Assembly: GCA_016792685.1 (NCBI GenBank)
Contig: JAEULQ010000111.1
Coordinates: 1-33,986, forward strand
Source: Tabrizicola sp.
GTDB taxonomy: Bacteria > Pseudomonadota > Alphaproteobacteria > Rhodobacterales > Rhodobacteraceae
Length of the DNA: 33,986 nt
Direction: 5' to 3'
Positions 23,351 through 32,391 of the stretch are shown in pieces. A model generated the notes under the pieces. That model saw only the letters and a program-made list of their open reading frames with translations, did not search any database and was not told where the DNA came from. Made by a program: the position numbers and the translations under genes. Within the stretch, counting starts at the first letter, position 1. Each line of letters opens with the position of its first letter.

Positions 23351-25653
23351 TGGCCTTCACGGCAGACAGCATCGCCAAGGACAACATTTGTGTCATCTGG
23401 GTCGATGACATGATCGACGTCTTCACCTGGCGCGACACGTTCGGGATCACGATCCAGACTCCGAACCTTGACCGGCTCTTGAACCGGGGGGTCCGCTTTG
23501 GCAACGCCTATGCGACCATTCCCCTGTGTGCCCCCTGCCGGGCCGAGCTTGCCACCGGCCTGTCGCCCTTCCGCACCGGGCTTGTCGACCTCAACCGTTT
23601 CTGGCGCCAGGTCCTGCCGCCCGAGAAGGCCTGGGCCTATGACCTGCGCCGTGCGGGGTTCTACAACTTTACCACCGGCAAGGTGGACGCCACCTACCGC
23701 CCGATGCCCGAACGCTATCGCCGGGTGCTGTTCCACGAAGACCCGATCGCCTTCGACAGCGGCGGGCGCACGAAGATGCACCACTACCTCGACCGCGGGC
23801 CGGGGATAGCCGGGGTCAACCACCCTGACGATGACGGCACACAGGACAGCAAGTTCTACGACTTCCGTGTGGCGCAAAATGCCATCGATTTCCTGGGCCG
23901 GGCCGACCCGGAGCGGCGCAACCTGATCCAGCTTGGCTTCAAGCACCCGCATTACAACCTGGAATGCCCCGACCGGTTCTACCAGCTTTATGACCCCGCC
24001 CAGATCCGCTGGCCCGACATCGCGGCCCCGGAAGATTACTACGGTCCCCCGCCCGGCTTTGCCGTCTATGAGGCGGCCTATATCGCCAACGGCAACTGGA
24101 CGCCCGAAAAGGGCGGCGATGACGGCTGGCGTCAGGTCGTGCGCGGCTATTTCGCTGCGATCAGTCATGTCGACCATGAGATCGGGCGGTTCCTGACGGC
24201 GCTGGAGGCTTCTCCGCTTGGCGACAGGACGACCGTGATCTTCCTGTCCGACAATGGCTTCAATCTTGGCAACCACGACAGCTTTCACAAGATGAGCCAG
24301 TGGGACAGCGCAGCCCATGTGCCGCTTGGCATCTGGTCCCCGCGAATGGAGGCAGGCCGGGTGATTGACCTGCCGGTCAGCCTTCACAACTTCCCCAAGA
24401 CGGTGATGCAGCTTGCGGGACTTCCGCCGCGCCCCGACTGGACCTCGGGGCAAAGCCTCTTGCCGCTGATCGACCCAAGCTTTGGCAGCTTCGACACGAC
24501 GAAATCGCCAGTCACCTCGGTCTTCGGCACGCTCTCGGTCCGCCCCTCGATCGAGGGCTACCGCCAGTACCGCTATTTCCGCTACCCGAACGGTGAAGAG
24601 CATGTCTATGACGTGGTCGCCGACCCCGGAGAGACCGAGAACCTGATCGCCACGGCGCCGATCGACCTGTTGCGCGGCGAACTGGTCAAGGGCGCGCTCG
24701 ATCTTGGCCTCGACCTGCGCGGGTTTGAAAACCCGGCGGACGGGGTCAATGCGATGATGGCGGTCGACGGGTCGGTCGTGCTGGAAGGCCGCCGCGGAAA
24801 TGACAATTACTGGGCCTATGGCGCCGAGGCCGAGAAGATCCAGGAATCCAAGCAGGGTGGCGAGGACACGCTGTGGTACATGGGCGGGCCCGACGGCTAT
24901 GTCCTGCACTGCCCGATGAATGTCGAGCATATCCGGATCGCGACCGTTCTCGCCCGGCATGAGGACCCTTCGGCGGCCAAGAAATCCTCGCGCGCGTTGC
25001 GGATCGTCGCCCATCCCGACAGTCCGATCACCTTCGAGACGACCGAACGGGTCACCGTGCATGTCCAGGGATCGCGCGGCAACGATGTGATGATCGGCCC
25101 GAAATACGGAGGGGCCACCTTTTATGGCGGCGAGGGTGACGACCGGTTGCAGGCGATTTCGGTGTCCGACACGTCGCGGCATTTCTTCTATGGCGGGGCG
25201 GGCAACGACCGGCTGGTCGGCGGCGGCGGGCGCGATATCCTCGATGGTGGCACCGGCGATGACACGATCATCGGTACAGCAGCCCGCAACAAGATCTTCG
25301 GCGGACACGGCAATGACGAGGTGATCGACGGCGACGGGTCCTCGATCGTGCAGACCGGCCCGGGGCGGAACCGCATCCGGCTGGGCGGAGGGAACGACAC
25401 GATCCATGCGGGAACCGGGATCAACCTGGTCGATCCGGGACCAGGGGCCGTAGTCTTCGTGCTAGCCTATGGCGGTGTGACACATGTCAGCGCCTGGGCG
25501 GCCGAGCAGGTCTATGACCTGTCCGCCTGGCCAAAGCTGCCCGAGGTCACCCGACGCGGCGACGGCCTGATGGATGTGACGCTGGGGCTTTCGGTGCTGC
25601 GGATCGCCGGGGTGCCTGCGGATCACGACCTTCGGACGCAGATCCGGCAGTAG
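23350..25653 (+). CDS. Type I sulfatase with C-terminal RTX calcium-binding repeats
   Basis: This is a 767-residue two-part protein. Residues 1 to about 455 are an alkaline-phosphatase-superfamily sulfatase: metal-ligand DD at 19-20, the formylglycine motif CxPxR as CAPCR at 60-64, ELATG after it, DN at 301-302 (FLSDNGFNLG), and HKMSQWDSAAHVPL. It ends with the sulfatase tail EEHVYDVVADPGETENLI. From about residue 590 come RTX nonapeptides (GGEGDDRLQ at 593, GGAGNDRLV, GGTGDDTII, GGHGNDEVI, GGGNDTIHA), which bind calcium and usually mark type I secretion. There is no N-terminal signal peptide, in keeping with that. It probably removes sulfate from a polysaccharide outside the cell (inference). 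No secretion genes or formylglycine-generating enzyme lie in the window. Confidence 0.88.
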   Translation: MAFTADSIAKDNICVIWVDDMIDVFTWRDTFGITIQTPNLDRLLNRGVRFGNAYATIPLCAPCRAELATGLSPFRTGLVDLNRFWRQVLPPEKAWAYDLRRAGFYNFTTGKVDATYRPMPERYRRVLFHEDPIAFDSGGRTKMHHYLDRGPGIAGVNHPDDDGTQDSKFYDFRVAQNAIDFLGRADPERRNLIQLGFKHPHYNLECPDRFYQLYDPAQIRWPDIAAPEDYYGPPPGFAVYEAAYIANGNWTPEKGGDDGWRQVVRGYFAAISHVDHEIGRFLTALEASPLGDRTTVIFLSDNGFNLGNHDSFHKMSQWDSAAHVPLGIWSPRMEAGRVIDLPVSLHNFPKTVMQLAGLPPRPDWTSGQSLLPLIDPSFGSFDTTKSPVTSVFGTLSVRPSIEGYRQYRYFRYPNGEEHVYDVVADPGETENLIATAPIDLLRGELVKGALDLGLDLRGFENPADGVNAMMAVDGSVVLEGRRGNDNYWAYGAEAEKIQESKQGGEDTLWYMGGPDGYVLHCPMNVEHIRIATVLARHEDPSAAKKSSRALRIVAHPDSPITFETTERVTVHVQGSRGNDVMIGPKYGGATFYGGEGDDRLQAISVSDTSRHFFYGGAGNDRLVGGGGRDILDGGTGDDTIIGTAARNKIFGGHGNDEVIDGDGSSIVQTGPGRNRIRLGGGNDTIHAGTGINLVDPGPGAVVFVLAYGGVTHVSAWAAEQVYDLSAWPKLPEVTRRGDGLMDVTLGLSVLRIAGVPADHDLRTQIRQ

Positions 25654-25718
25654 CGCCGAATGCAAACGCCCGCCCCGGGGTCTCGGGACGGGCGCCACTT
25701 GTCGTGCCGGGGCCTGGC

Positions 25719-26744
25719 TTATTCGACCACTTTGGCCACTTCCTTGTCGTGCCCGTCGTCATCGTTGCGCGTCTTCCATAGCGAGTAGAAGATGCCCGCC
25801 ATGATGATGCCGACGGTGATCGCCAGCGACAGGTAGGGGTCGAACTTGCCGAAGAAGTAGCTGTAGAAGCCCTTCAACCCGATGAAGATCAGCACCACGG
25901 CCAGCGCGTATTTCAGGTAGTGGAAGCGGTGGACCAGGGCGGCCAGCGCAAAGTAAAGCGCGCGCAGGCCAAGGATCGCCATGATGTTCGCCGTGTAGAC
26001 GATGAACGTGTCGGTCGTGATCAGGAAGATCGCGGGCACCGAATCCACCGCAAAGATCAGGTCGGCGAAGTTGATCACCAGAAGCGCCACGAAAAGCGGC
26101 GTGGCGAACAGCACCAGCTTGCCAGTCATGGGATGCGGCTGGCGGACGAAGAACTTCTGCCCGTGCAGGTCCTTGGTCACGTTCATGTGCTTCGACACGA
26201 ACTTCACCACCGGGTTCTGCGAAATGTCGGTGTCGCCCTCGGGCACGACCAGCATCTTGATGCCGGTGAAGGCGAGGAAGGCCGCGAAGACCAGCGTCAC
26301 CCATTTGTAGGTCGAAATCAGCTCGGCCCCGATGGCGATCATGATGCCGCGCAGGACGATCACGCCGATGATGCCCCAGACGAGGGCCCGGTACTGGTAT
26401 TTCCGGGGAATGGCGAAGTAGCCGAAGATCAGCGAGATGACGAAGACGTTGTCGATCGAGAGCACTTTCTCGATGATATAGCCTTGGAAATAGGCCGCGA
26501 CCGGGTTGGTGCCGTCACTGGTGACCAGCGTACCCGTCGACCACGACCACCAGATGTAGCCGCCGAACAGGATGGCGATGAAGATGTAGAAAGCGGAAAG
26601 CTTCAGGCTTTCGGCGACGCCAAGTTCGTGGTCGTCCTTGTGCAGGACGCCCAGGTCAAAGACCATGAGCGTGATCACGATCGCCAGGAAGACAAGCCAC
26701 ATCCAGACCGGCTTGCCCAGAAACATCAGTAAGAGGAATTCCAT
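25719..26744 (-). CDS. TerC/Alx family integral membrane protein
   Basis: This 341-residue protein with about nine membrane spans belongs to the TerC family. Members such as Alx and the B. subtilis TerC homologs export manganese, partly to metalate secreted enzymes. It shows the family's acidic membrane motifs: EKVLSIDNVFVISLIFGYFA and NFADLIFAVDSVPAIFLITTD, each with an invariant Asp in the span. A hydrophilic loop (HMNVTKDLHGQKFFVRQ) divides the halves, as in Alx. The ATG at 26744 is divergent from aroC. I looked for a yybP-ykoY manganese riboswitch upstream and did not see its conserved sequence. Confidence 0.93.
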   Translation of the reverse strand: MEFLLLMFLGKPVWMWLVFLAIVITLMVFDLGVLHKDDHELGVAESLKLSAFYIFIAILFGGYIWWSWSTGTLVTSDGTNPVAAYFQGYIIEKVLSIDNVFVISLIFGYFAIPRKYQYRALVWGIIGVIVLRGIMIAIGAELISTYKWVTLVFAAFLAFTGIKMLVVPEGDTDISQNPVVKFVSKHMNVTKDLHGQKFFVRQPHPMTGKLVLFATPLFVALLVINFADLIFAVDSVPAIFLITTDTFIVYTANIMAILGLRALYFALAALVHRFHYLKYALAVVLIFIGLKGFYSYFFGKFDPYLSLAITVGIIMAGIFYSLWKTRNDDDGHDKEVAKVVE

Positions 26745-26811
26745 CCCCGTTTTACCTCTCTTGATGTGCGTCGATAGGTCAGCCGTTTTGAGGGGCAGTG
26801 CGCCGGGCTGA

Positions 26812-26859
26812 CATCGAGCACGATTTCTCGATGCGGTCCGACATCACGACAGGTGTCGT
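26812..26859. repeat. Two inverted repeats in the terC-aroC intergenic region
   Basis: CATCGAG at 26812-26818 pairs with CTCGATG at 26827-26833, and ACGACA at 26846-26851 pairs with TGTCGT at 26854-26859. Both are perfect. They lie about 70-115 bases outside the terC start, in the 296-bp gap to aroC. They may be operators or leader hairpins; nothing else is visible in this gap. Confidence 0.45.
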
Positions 26860-27040
26860 CAGAGGGGCCCGGCCCGCAATGCCAAAGGTGGGCTTCGGGC
26901 AAGGCATTTCAACCCCTTCAGGCGCAGAAATTTCACGGGAACGTGAGGCCAGCGCCACGCCACGCCGATTTTCCGCCGCAACGGGGCTTGTAGCATGGGT
27001 GGCGCGGCCTGTATGCCCGAGGCCAAGCGAGGACGTGCCC

Positions 27041-28141
27041 ATGAGCCTGAACACATTCGGACATCTTTTCCGCGTCACCACCTGGGGCGAAAGCCACGGG
27101 CCGGCCATCGGCTGCACGGTGGATGGCTGCCCACCGGGAGTTGCCCTGTCCGAGGCGGATTTGCAGCCCTGGCTCGACCGCCGGAAACCCGGGCAGAACA
27201 AGTTCACCACCCAGCGCAAGGAACCCGACGAGGTCCGCATCCTGTCGGGCGTGTTCGAGGGGCGGACCACCGGCACACCGATCCAGCTGATGATCGAGAA
27301 CACCGACCAGCGGTCCAAGGACTATGGCGAGATCGCCCAGTCCTTCCGGCCGGGGCATGCCGACATCACCTATCACCAGAAGTACGGGATCCGCGACTAT
27401 CGTGGCGGCGGGCGGTCGTCGGCGCGCGAGACGGCCTCGCGGGTCGCCGCGGGCGGTGTTGCGCGGGCCGTGTTGGGCGTGCTGGTCCCGGGTCTGAAGA
27501 TCACGGGCTACATGGTGCAGATGGGCACGAAGACCATTGACCGCACGCGATTTGATGCGGCGCAGATTGAGCAGAACCCCTTCTGGGTCCCCGATGCGGT
27601 GGCCGCAGTCGAGTGGGCCGAATACCTTGATGAATTGCGGCTGGCCCACAACTCGGTCGGCGCGGTGATCGAAGTGGTGGCCGAGGGAGTTCCGCCCGGC
27701 CTTGGCGCACCGCTTTATGGCAAGCTCGACAGCGACCTCGCCTCGGCGATGATGTCGATCAACGCCGTGAAAGGCGTCGAAATCGGCGAGGGCATGGCTT
27801 CGGCCGGCCTGACCGGGGTCGAGAACGCCGACGAAATCCGCATGGGGCCGAACGGGCCGGAGTTCCTGTCGAACCACGCGGGCGGCATCCTGGGCGGCAT
27901 CGCGACTGGCCAGCCGGTGGTCTGCAGGTTTGCCGTGAAGCCGACCTCGTCGATCCTGACGCCGCGCCAGACGGTCACCCAGGACGGGCGTGAGGTGGAC
28001 CTCATCACCAAGGGTCGCCACGACCCTTGTGTCGGCATACGTGCCGTACCGGTCGGCGAGGCGATGATGGCCTGTGTGATCCTTGACCACCTGCTTTTGG
28101 ACCGGGGCCAGACGGGCGGGGTCCGCGGCCGAATCGGCTGA
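27041..28141 (+). CDS. aroC: Chorismate synthase
   Basis: Chorismate synthase catalyses the last shikimate-pathway step, from EPSP to chorismate, using reduced FMN. The 366-residue protein is of normal length and starts [20 protein letters not shown], the family's first signature. The others are present: [20 protein letters not shown] then [18 protein letters not shown], and [13 protein letters not shown]. The C-terminus contains [20 protein letters not shown]. The ATG at 27041 is set by this conserved N-terminus with GAGGA upstream. A 7-bp hairpin without a U-tract (28142-28159) follows the stop. Confidence 0.97.
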   Translation: MSLNTFGHLFRVTTWGESHGPAIGCTVDGCPPGVALSEADLQPWLDRRKPGQNKFTTQRKEPDEVRILSGVFEGRTTGTPIQLMIENTDQRSKDYGEIAQSFRPGHADITYHQKYGIRDYRGGGRSSARETASRVAAGGVARAVLGVLVPGLKITGYMVQMGTKTIDRTRFDAAQIEQNPFWVPDAVAAVEWAEYLDELRLAHNSVGAVIEVVAEGVPPGLGAPLYGKLDSDLASAMMSINAVKGVEIGEGMASAGLTGVENADEIRMGPNGPEFLSNHAGGILGGIATGQPVVCRFAVKPTSSILTPRQTVTQDGREVDLITKGRHDPCVGIRAVPVGEAMMACVILDHLLLDRGQTGGVRGRIG

Positions 28142-28212
28142 GGACAGATTTTTCTGTCCCGAACGGCGGATTTACGGCATCCTTTGCCGAAGAAACTGCG
28201 GGAGGGACACCC

Positions 28213-28623
28213 ATGGAATTCTTGAACGTGCTGGTCGCGGCGGTGGCGGCTTTTGCCTTCGGGGCCGTATGGTACATCTCGATGGGCAAAGCCTGGATGG
28301 CAGCCGCGGAAGTTCGGCTGGACGAGAAGGGCAATCCGACAAGGTCGGACGGCACCGGCGGTGGTAGTCCTGTTCCCTATGTCGTCGGTCTTGTTGCCAT
28401 GGTGATCGTTGCCGGCATGATGCGGCACGTACTTGCGTCCTCCGGCGTGACCACGGTGGGCGGCGGTGCCGTCGCGGGCCTTGGGATCGGCGCCTTTCTG
28501 ATCACCCCTTGGGTGGCGATGAACTACGGCTTTGCGATGCGCAAACCGGCACTGACGATAATCGACGGTGTGAATTCGGTCGTCGGCTGCACCATCATGG
28601 GTGCAGTGCTGAACGCGTTCTGA
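28213..28623 (+). CDS. DUF1761 family membrane protein
   Basis: This 136-residue integral membrane protein has four predicted spans: residues about 4-24 (NVLVAAVAAFAFGAVWYISM), 54-72, 83-104 and 115-135. It has the DUF1761 traits of an N-terminal GAVWYS-like motif (FGAVWYISMGKAWM) and a late glycine-rich helix ending in a small C-terminus. The function of the family is unknown. A GGGAGGGA lies before the ATG at 28213. It is on the same strand as aroC, 71 bases after it, so co-transcription is possible. Confidence 0.87.
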   Translation: MEFLNVLVAAVAAFAFGAVWYISMGKAWMAAAEVRLDEKGNPTRSDGTGGGSPVPYVVGLVAMVIVAGMMRHVLASSGVTTVGGGAVAGLGIGAFLITPWVAMNYGFAMRKPALTIIDGVNSVVGCTIMGAVLNAF

Positions 28624-28726
28624 CGGTCAGCGGGCGGTTCGTCCGCGCACGGGACCGAAGTATGCCCCCCTTGACGCCCGCGCTTCGGGCGGCAGCGACC
28701 GATGTCCCGCAAAAGGAGACCAGCCC

Positions 28727-29110
28727 GTGAAAGAGACGCGCCTGCCTGCCAAGGCTGACGCCAAGTCGCCAGCCGGCGCCGATATCCGGTTCATCATGGA
28801 CGGGACAACGGGCAACATGATTCACAGCACCGTGCCGCCCGGACAGATCAACCGTGCGACGGTCCATGCCACGGTCAGCGAGTTCTGGTTTGTGCTGGAG
28901 GGCCAGGGCGAAATCTGGCGCAAGGATGAGGTGGAGGAGCGCGTGACCGCTCTGGTGCCCGGTGTGTCGATCGACATTCCGGTTGGGATGGCGTTCCAGT
29001 ACCGCAACGTGGGCGAGATGCCCTTGACGTTCATCTGCATCACCATGCCTCCCTGGCCGGGGGACAGTGAGGCCATGCATCTGGCGGGGGCTTGGCAACC
29101 GACGGTCTGA
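28727..29110 (+). CDS. Cupin domain protein
   Basis: This 127-residue single-domain cupin starts at a GTG with AAGGAGA upstream. Cupin motif 1 is degenerate: TVHATVSEFWFVLEGQGEIW keeps H and the late E-G-x-G but lacks the usual H-x-H pair. Motif 2 is ALVPGVSIDIPVGMAFQYRN, where P-x-x-x-x-x-H is also altered to P-V-G-M-A-F. Metal binding may be weak or different, so it may act as a small-molecule binding or isomerase-type cupin. Function unknown. Confidence 0.85.
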   Translation: MKETRLPAKADAKSPAGADIRFIMDGTTGNMIHSTVPPGQINRATVHATVSEFWFVLEGQGEIWRKDEVEERVTALVPGVSIDIPVGMAFQYRNVGEMPLTFICITMPPWPGDSEAMHLAGAWQPTV

Positions 29111-29434
29111 TGGAAGCTTGATCCCGCAGAGACCCCGGCCTGAACCGAAGTGCCACAGGCGGCAAGCCAGTGGAGAGAGAACGGCAGAACGGGAAATGGA
29201 ATGAAGGGCCCCGCACCCCTACGGGACCCTTCATCCAACCCACGCGCACACCCCAAGCACCGCGTGATCTGTTAAGGGTCCCGGGCGTCCTGCCCTGACA
29301 AGCCGGTTGTGCCCCGAATCCCCGGGGGCGGGCAAGCGGCGAGTAGTGAAGGGTTTAGTCAAATCCGGTCCAGCGCAATGCAAACGGCCCGCACCACCCT
29401 GGTACGGGCCGCAAAAGCGCCAAGTGTCACCGGG
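29111..29434. other. Gene-free stretch with two hairpins
   Basis: No convincing ORF is visible in these 324 bases. They hold a strong hairpin at 29201-29234 (a 12-bp stem with one mismatch) that has no U-tract, and the DUF2853 terminator candidate at 29385-29411. I recognise no known RNA family such as SRP RNA, 6S or tmRNA. Confidence 0.5.
29385..29411 (-). terminator. Candidate terminator of the DUF2853 gene
   Basis: On the minus strand CGGCCCGTACCA pairs with TGGTGCGGGCCG (12 bp with one G-U pair) around GGG, followed by TTTG. It lies 23 bases after the DUF2853 stop codon. The U-tract is short. Confidence 0.6.
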
Positions 29435-29776
29435 TCACTTGTAGGCGGATTCCTTTTTGAAGTGCTTTACCAGCAGATAGTAGAACACCGCACGGAACTT
29501 GTTGCGCTCGGACTTGCCGTAGGTGTCGATGGCGGCATTGATGCCTTCCATCAGGTTCGCACCGTCCTTGAGGCCAAGCTTCTTGATCAGGAAGTTGTTC
29601 TTGATCCGCTCCAGCTCTTCCTTGTCGGAGGCTGCAACGGTCTGGGCGTCGTTGTCATAGATCGAAGGGCCGCAGCCGATGGTGACCTTGGTGAGAAGCG
29701 CCATATCCGGCGTGACTTTGCATTTGTTTTTCAGGTCATCGGCGTATTTCGCGATGAGTTCGTCTCTCTTACCCAT
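29435..29776 (-). CDS. DUF2853 family protein
   Basis: This 113-residue, soluble, mostly helical protein has the DUF2853 pattern: MGKRDELIAKYADDLKNKCK at the start, then LLTKVTIGCGPSIYDNDAQT, and KLGLKDGANLMEGINAAIDT near the middle. It ends with the helix NKFRAVFYYLLVKHFKKESA. Family members are short proteins of unknown function, common in alphaproteobacteria and bacteroidetes. The ATG at 29776 has AACGAGGAT upstream. A hairpin terminator follows. It stands 140 bases from the ahcY stop on the same strand. Confidence 0.9.
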   Translation of the reverse strand: MGKRDELIAKYADDLKNKCKVTPDMALLTKVTIGCGPSIYDNDAQTVAASDKEELERIKNNFLIKKLGLKDGANLMEGINAAIDTYGKSERNKFRAVFYYLLVKHFKKESAYK

Positions 29777-29882
29777 GATATCCTCGTTCCTAGAACCTGT
29801 CCCGTTCCGCCACGTCCGGGCGGAGACCGGGTCAGCTTACGTCAACAGGTCCAAACGGCAACGGGAAAGATCGAACGGGTTT

Positions 29883-29907
29883 CCCCGCAGGCGGAAAGCC
29901 TGCGGGG
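29883..29907 (-). terminator. Stem-loop after ahcY
   Basis: CCCCGCAGGC at 29883-29892 pairs perfectly with GCCTGCGGGG at 29898-29907 around a GGAAA loop. It starts 9 bases after the ahcY stop on the minus strand. There is no U-tract, so it may be an mRNA-end stabiliser rather than a full terminator. Confidence 0.55.
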
Positions 29908-29916
29908 ATGCCGGTC

Positions 29917-31317
29917 TCAATAGCGGTAGTGGTCCGATTTGAACGGGCCTTCGACCTTGACGCCGATATAGTCGGCCTGGTCCTTGCGCAGTTCGGTCAG
30001 CTTCACACCGATCTTCTTCAGGTGCAGGCGGGCGACCTTTTCATCCAGCGCCTTGGGCAGGATGTAGACGCCGGGGGCATAGTCCTTGCCCTTGGTCCAA
30101 AGCTCGATCTGCGCCAGCACCTGGTTGGTAAAGCTTGCCGACATCACGAAGGACGGGTGGCCGGTCGCGTTGCCGAGGTTCAGCAGGCGGCCTTCCGAGA
30201 GGAGAATGATCCGGCTGCCCGAGGGCATCTCGATCATGTCCACCTGGTCCTTGATGTTGGTCCACTTGTGGTTCCGCAGCGCGGCAACCTGGATCTCGTT
30301 GTCGAAGTGGCCGATGTTTCCGACGATGGCCATGTCCTTCATCTGGCGCATGTGCTCGATGCGGATCACGTCCTTGTTGCCGGTGGTGGTGATGAAGATG
30401 TCCGCGCTGGCGACTTCGTCTTCCAGAAGCGTGACTTCATAGCCGTCCATCGCAGCCTGCAGCGCGCAGATCGGGTCGACTTCCGTCACCTTCACGCGGG
30501 CACCCGCACCGCGCAAGCTGGCGGCCGAGCCCTTGCCCACGTCGCCATAGCCGCAGACGACGGCGACCTTGCCGGCCATCATCGTGTCGGTCGCGCGGCG
30601 GATGCCGTCGACCAGGCTTTCCTTGCAGCCGTACTTGTTGTCGAACTTGGACTTGGTGACCGAGTCGTTGACGTTGATCGCCGGGAAGGGGAGCTGGCCC
30701 TTCTTGTGCAGCTCATACAGGCGGTGAACGCCCGTGGTCGTCTCTTCCGACACGCCCTTGATCGCGGCACGCTGCTTGGTGAACCAGCCGGGGCTGGCAG
30801 TAAGGCGCTTCTTGATCTGGTTGAAGAGGCAGACCTCTTCGTCCGAGGTCGGAACGGCGATCAGGTCGGTCTCACCCGCCTCGACCCGCGCGCCCATCAG
30901 GATGTAGAGCGTCGCATCCCCGCCATCGTCGAGGATCATGTTGCAGGTGCCGCCTTCCCCACCGAACTGGAAGATGCGGTCGGTGTAATCCCAGTAATCC
31001 TCCAACGTCTCGCCCTTGATGGCGAAAACCGGGGTGCCCGAAGCCGCAATGGCCGCAGCGGCGTGGTCCTGGGTCGAGAAGATGTTGCAGGACGCCCAGC
31101 GGACATCGGCGCCCAGCGCCTTGAGCGTTTCGATCAAGACGCCGGTCTGGATCGTCATGTGAAGCGACCCTGCGATCCGCGCGCCCTTCAGCGGCTGCGA
31201 TGCCCCGAACTCCTCGCGGCAGGCCATGAGGCCCGGCATCTCGGTCTCGGCGATGGTGAGTTCCTTGCGGCCGAAGTCAGCCAGCCCGATGTCCTTGACG
31301 ATGTAATCCTTCGCCAT
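29917..31317 (-). CDS. ahcY: Adenosylhomocysteinase (SAH hydrolase)
   Basis: This NAD-dependent cytoplasmic enzyme cleaves S-adenosylhomocysteine to adenosine and homocysteine, removing the inhibitory product of SAM-dependent methylation. The 466-residue length is normal for the bacterial form. [20 protein letters not shown] opens the catalytic domain. The NAD site is [20 protein letters not shown], and [20 protein letters not shown] follows. The conserved C-terminus ends KSDHYRY, which closes the neighbouring subunit's NAD site. The ATG at 31317 with AAGGAG upstream is chosen over the longer chance frame. It is divergent from the GT8-like gene. I saw no SAH-riboswitch motif in the 122-base gap. 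Confidence 0.97.
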   Translation of the reverse strand: MAKDYIVKDIGLADFGRKELTIAETEMPGLMACREEFGASQPLKGARIAGSLHMTIQTGVLIETLKALGADVRWASCNIFSTQDHAAAAIAASGTPVFAIKGETLEDYWDYTDRIFQFGGEGGTCNMILDDGGDATLYILMGARVEAGETDLIAVPTSDEEVCLFNQIKKRLTASPGWFTKQRAAIKGVSEETTTGVHRLYELHKKGQLPFPAINVNDSVTKSKFDNKYGCKESLVDGIRRATDTMMAGKVAVVCGYGDVGKGSAASLRGAGARVKVTEVDPICALQAAMDGYEVTLLEDEVASADIFITTTGNKDVIRIEHMRQMKDMAIVGNIGHFDNEIQVAALRNHKWTNIKDQVDMIEMPSGSRIILLSEGRLLNLGNATGHPSFVMSASFTNQVLAQIELWTKGKDYAPGVYILPKALDEKVARLHLKKIGVKLTELRKDQADYIGVKVEGPFKSDHYRY

Positions 31318-31439
31318 GCTGGCGTACTCCTTGATCCTTGGTGGCGCGGCCATAGCAAATGCGGGCGGCCAAGACAACGCGGCAGGCTTGTCAAAGCGCG
31401 GCTGTTGTGGACTGTCTGGCAAACCGGAACGAGGTTCAG

Positions 31440-32384
31440 ATGACGACGCCCCAGCATCATGACTGCGCCGTGGCCCTGTGCTGTGACCGCAACTACTTTC
31501 ATCTCGCACTCTTCATGATCCGGCAGATTGCGTTCCACAATCCACACCGCAAGTTCGATTTTGTCATTGCCTCGAGGGATGAGCTTGCGGTTCCCGATTG
31601 GGCAAAGCCGCTGGGCATCCTGCTGCACAGGTCAGGCGAAGTTCCGGAGCGGCTGGAGGTTGCACGCTTCGGTGGCTCGGTCGCGCCGCTTTACCGGCTC
31701 ATGCTGGCACGCGAGCTGGGCGACCGTTACCGGCGGATCCTTTATATGGACTGTGACATGTACGTCGAGGGCGGTGACTTCAACCGGTTGCTCGAAGTCG
31801 ACCTTGGGCCCCATCCGATTGCGGCAGTGCTGGACGCCCCATTCTTCTACAACCAGAACTTCCGAGCGGAGGAGTTTGCCAGGCTTGGCTGGCCCGCTGC
31901 GCCCTATGCCAACACCGGCTTGCAGGTCATCGACACAAAGGCCTATCGCGATCAAGAGGTCGAGCACCGCAGCTTTGAAGCGGTGCGCAAGCATCCGAAG
32001 GCGATCGTCTACTCTGACCAATCGCTTACCAACATCGCACTTCGCGGCAAGTTCGCCCAGCTTGCCCCCTGCTGGAACTGGCAGTGGAGCACCCGCCTCC
32101 CTCTGGTGCCGATGACCTATCCAGTGCTGGTCCGGCATTTCATCGGACCAAGAAAGCCCGATCGCGATGCCTCCGGCCTTGTCGAGGCACGCTTCAATCA
32201 GTCCTACCGCGATTTCCTGTCGCAATACATGCCCGAGCTTCTGCCGAAGCTTGCTCCGGCTTGCGACCCCGCCCCACTGCCGCTTTCGCTCGTGTTCCGG
32301 ACAGTGGTTCTGCATCTTGCCTACAGAAAACAGATCATTGCGTCGCTGTCCCGGCACAAAGATCCCTACGTTACAATTGTCTGA
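31440..32384 (+). CDS. Glycosyltransferase, GT8-like
   Basis: This 314-residue protein looks like a retaining glycosyltransferase of the GT8 type (LPS galactosyl or glucosyl transferases). The order of motifs fits: an N-terminal [20 protein letters not shown], the DXD motif YMDCDMY (D104, D106) preceded by [20 protein letters not shown], and [15 protein letters not shown] as the conserved 'N-x-G' strand. [10 protein letters not shown] with the Q-x-x-L-N-like segment and [10 protein letters not shown] as the terminal H-F-x-G complete the set. The ATG at 31440 has GAGG five bases upstream. It is unrelated in sequence to the GT2-like genes in the window. Donor and acceptor are unknown. Confidence 0.88.
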   Translation: MTTPQHHDCAVALCCDRNYFHLALFMIRQIAFHNPHRKFDFVIASRDELAVPDWAKPLGILLHRSGEVPERLEVARFGGSVAPLYRLMLARELGDRYRRILYMDCDMYVEGGDFNRLLEVDLGPHPIAAVLDAPFFYNQNFRAEEFARLGWPAAPYANTGLQVIDTKAYRDQEVEHRSFEAVRKHPKAIVYSDQSLTNIALRGKFAQLAPCWNWQWSTRLPLVPMTYPVLVRHFIGPRKPDRDASGLVEARFNQSYRDFLSQYMPELLPKLAPACDPAPLPLSLVFRTVVLHLAYRKQIIASLSRHKDPYVTIV

Positions 32385-32391
32385 GGACGTC

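Noticed and set aside
26745-27040. yybP-ykoY manganese riboswitch upstream of terC
   Set aside because: The conserved sequence of this class could not be found on the minus strand; only two unrelated inverted repeats are present.
31318-31439. SAH or SAM/SAH riboswitch upstream of ahcY
   Set aside because: The 122-base gap on the minus strand lacks the conserved core of those elements. Only a TTGACA-like hexamer with no convincing -10 was seen.
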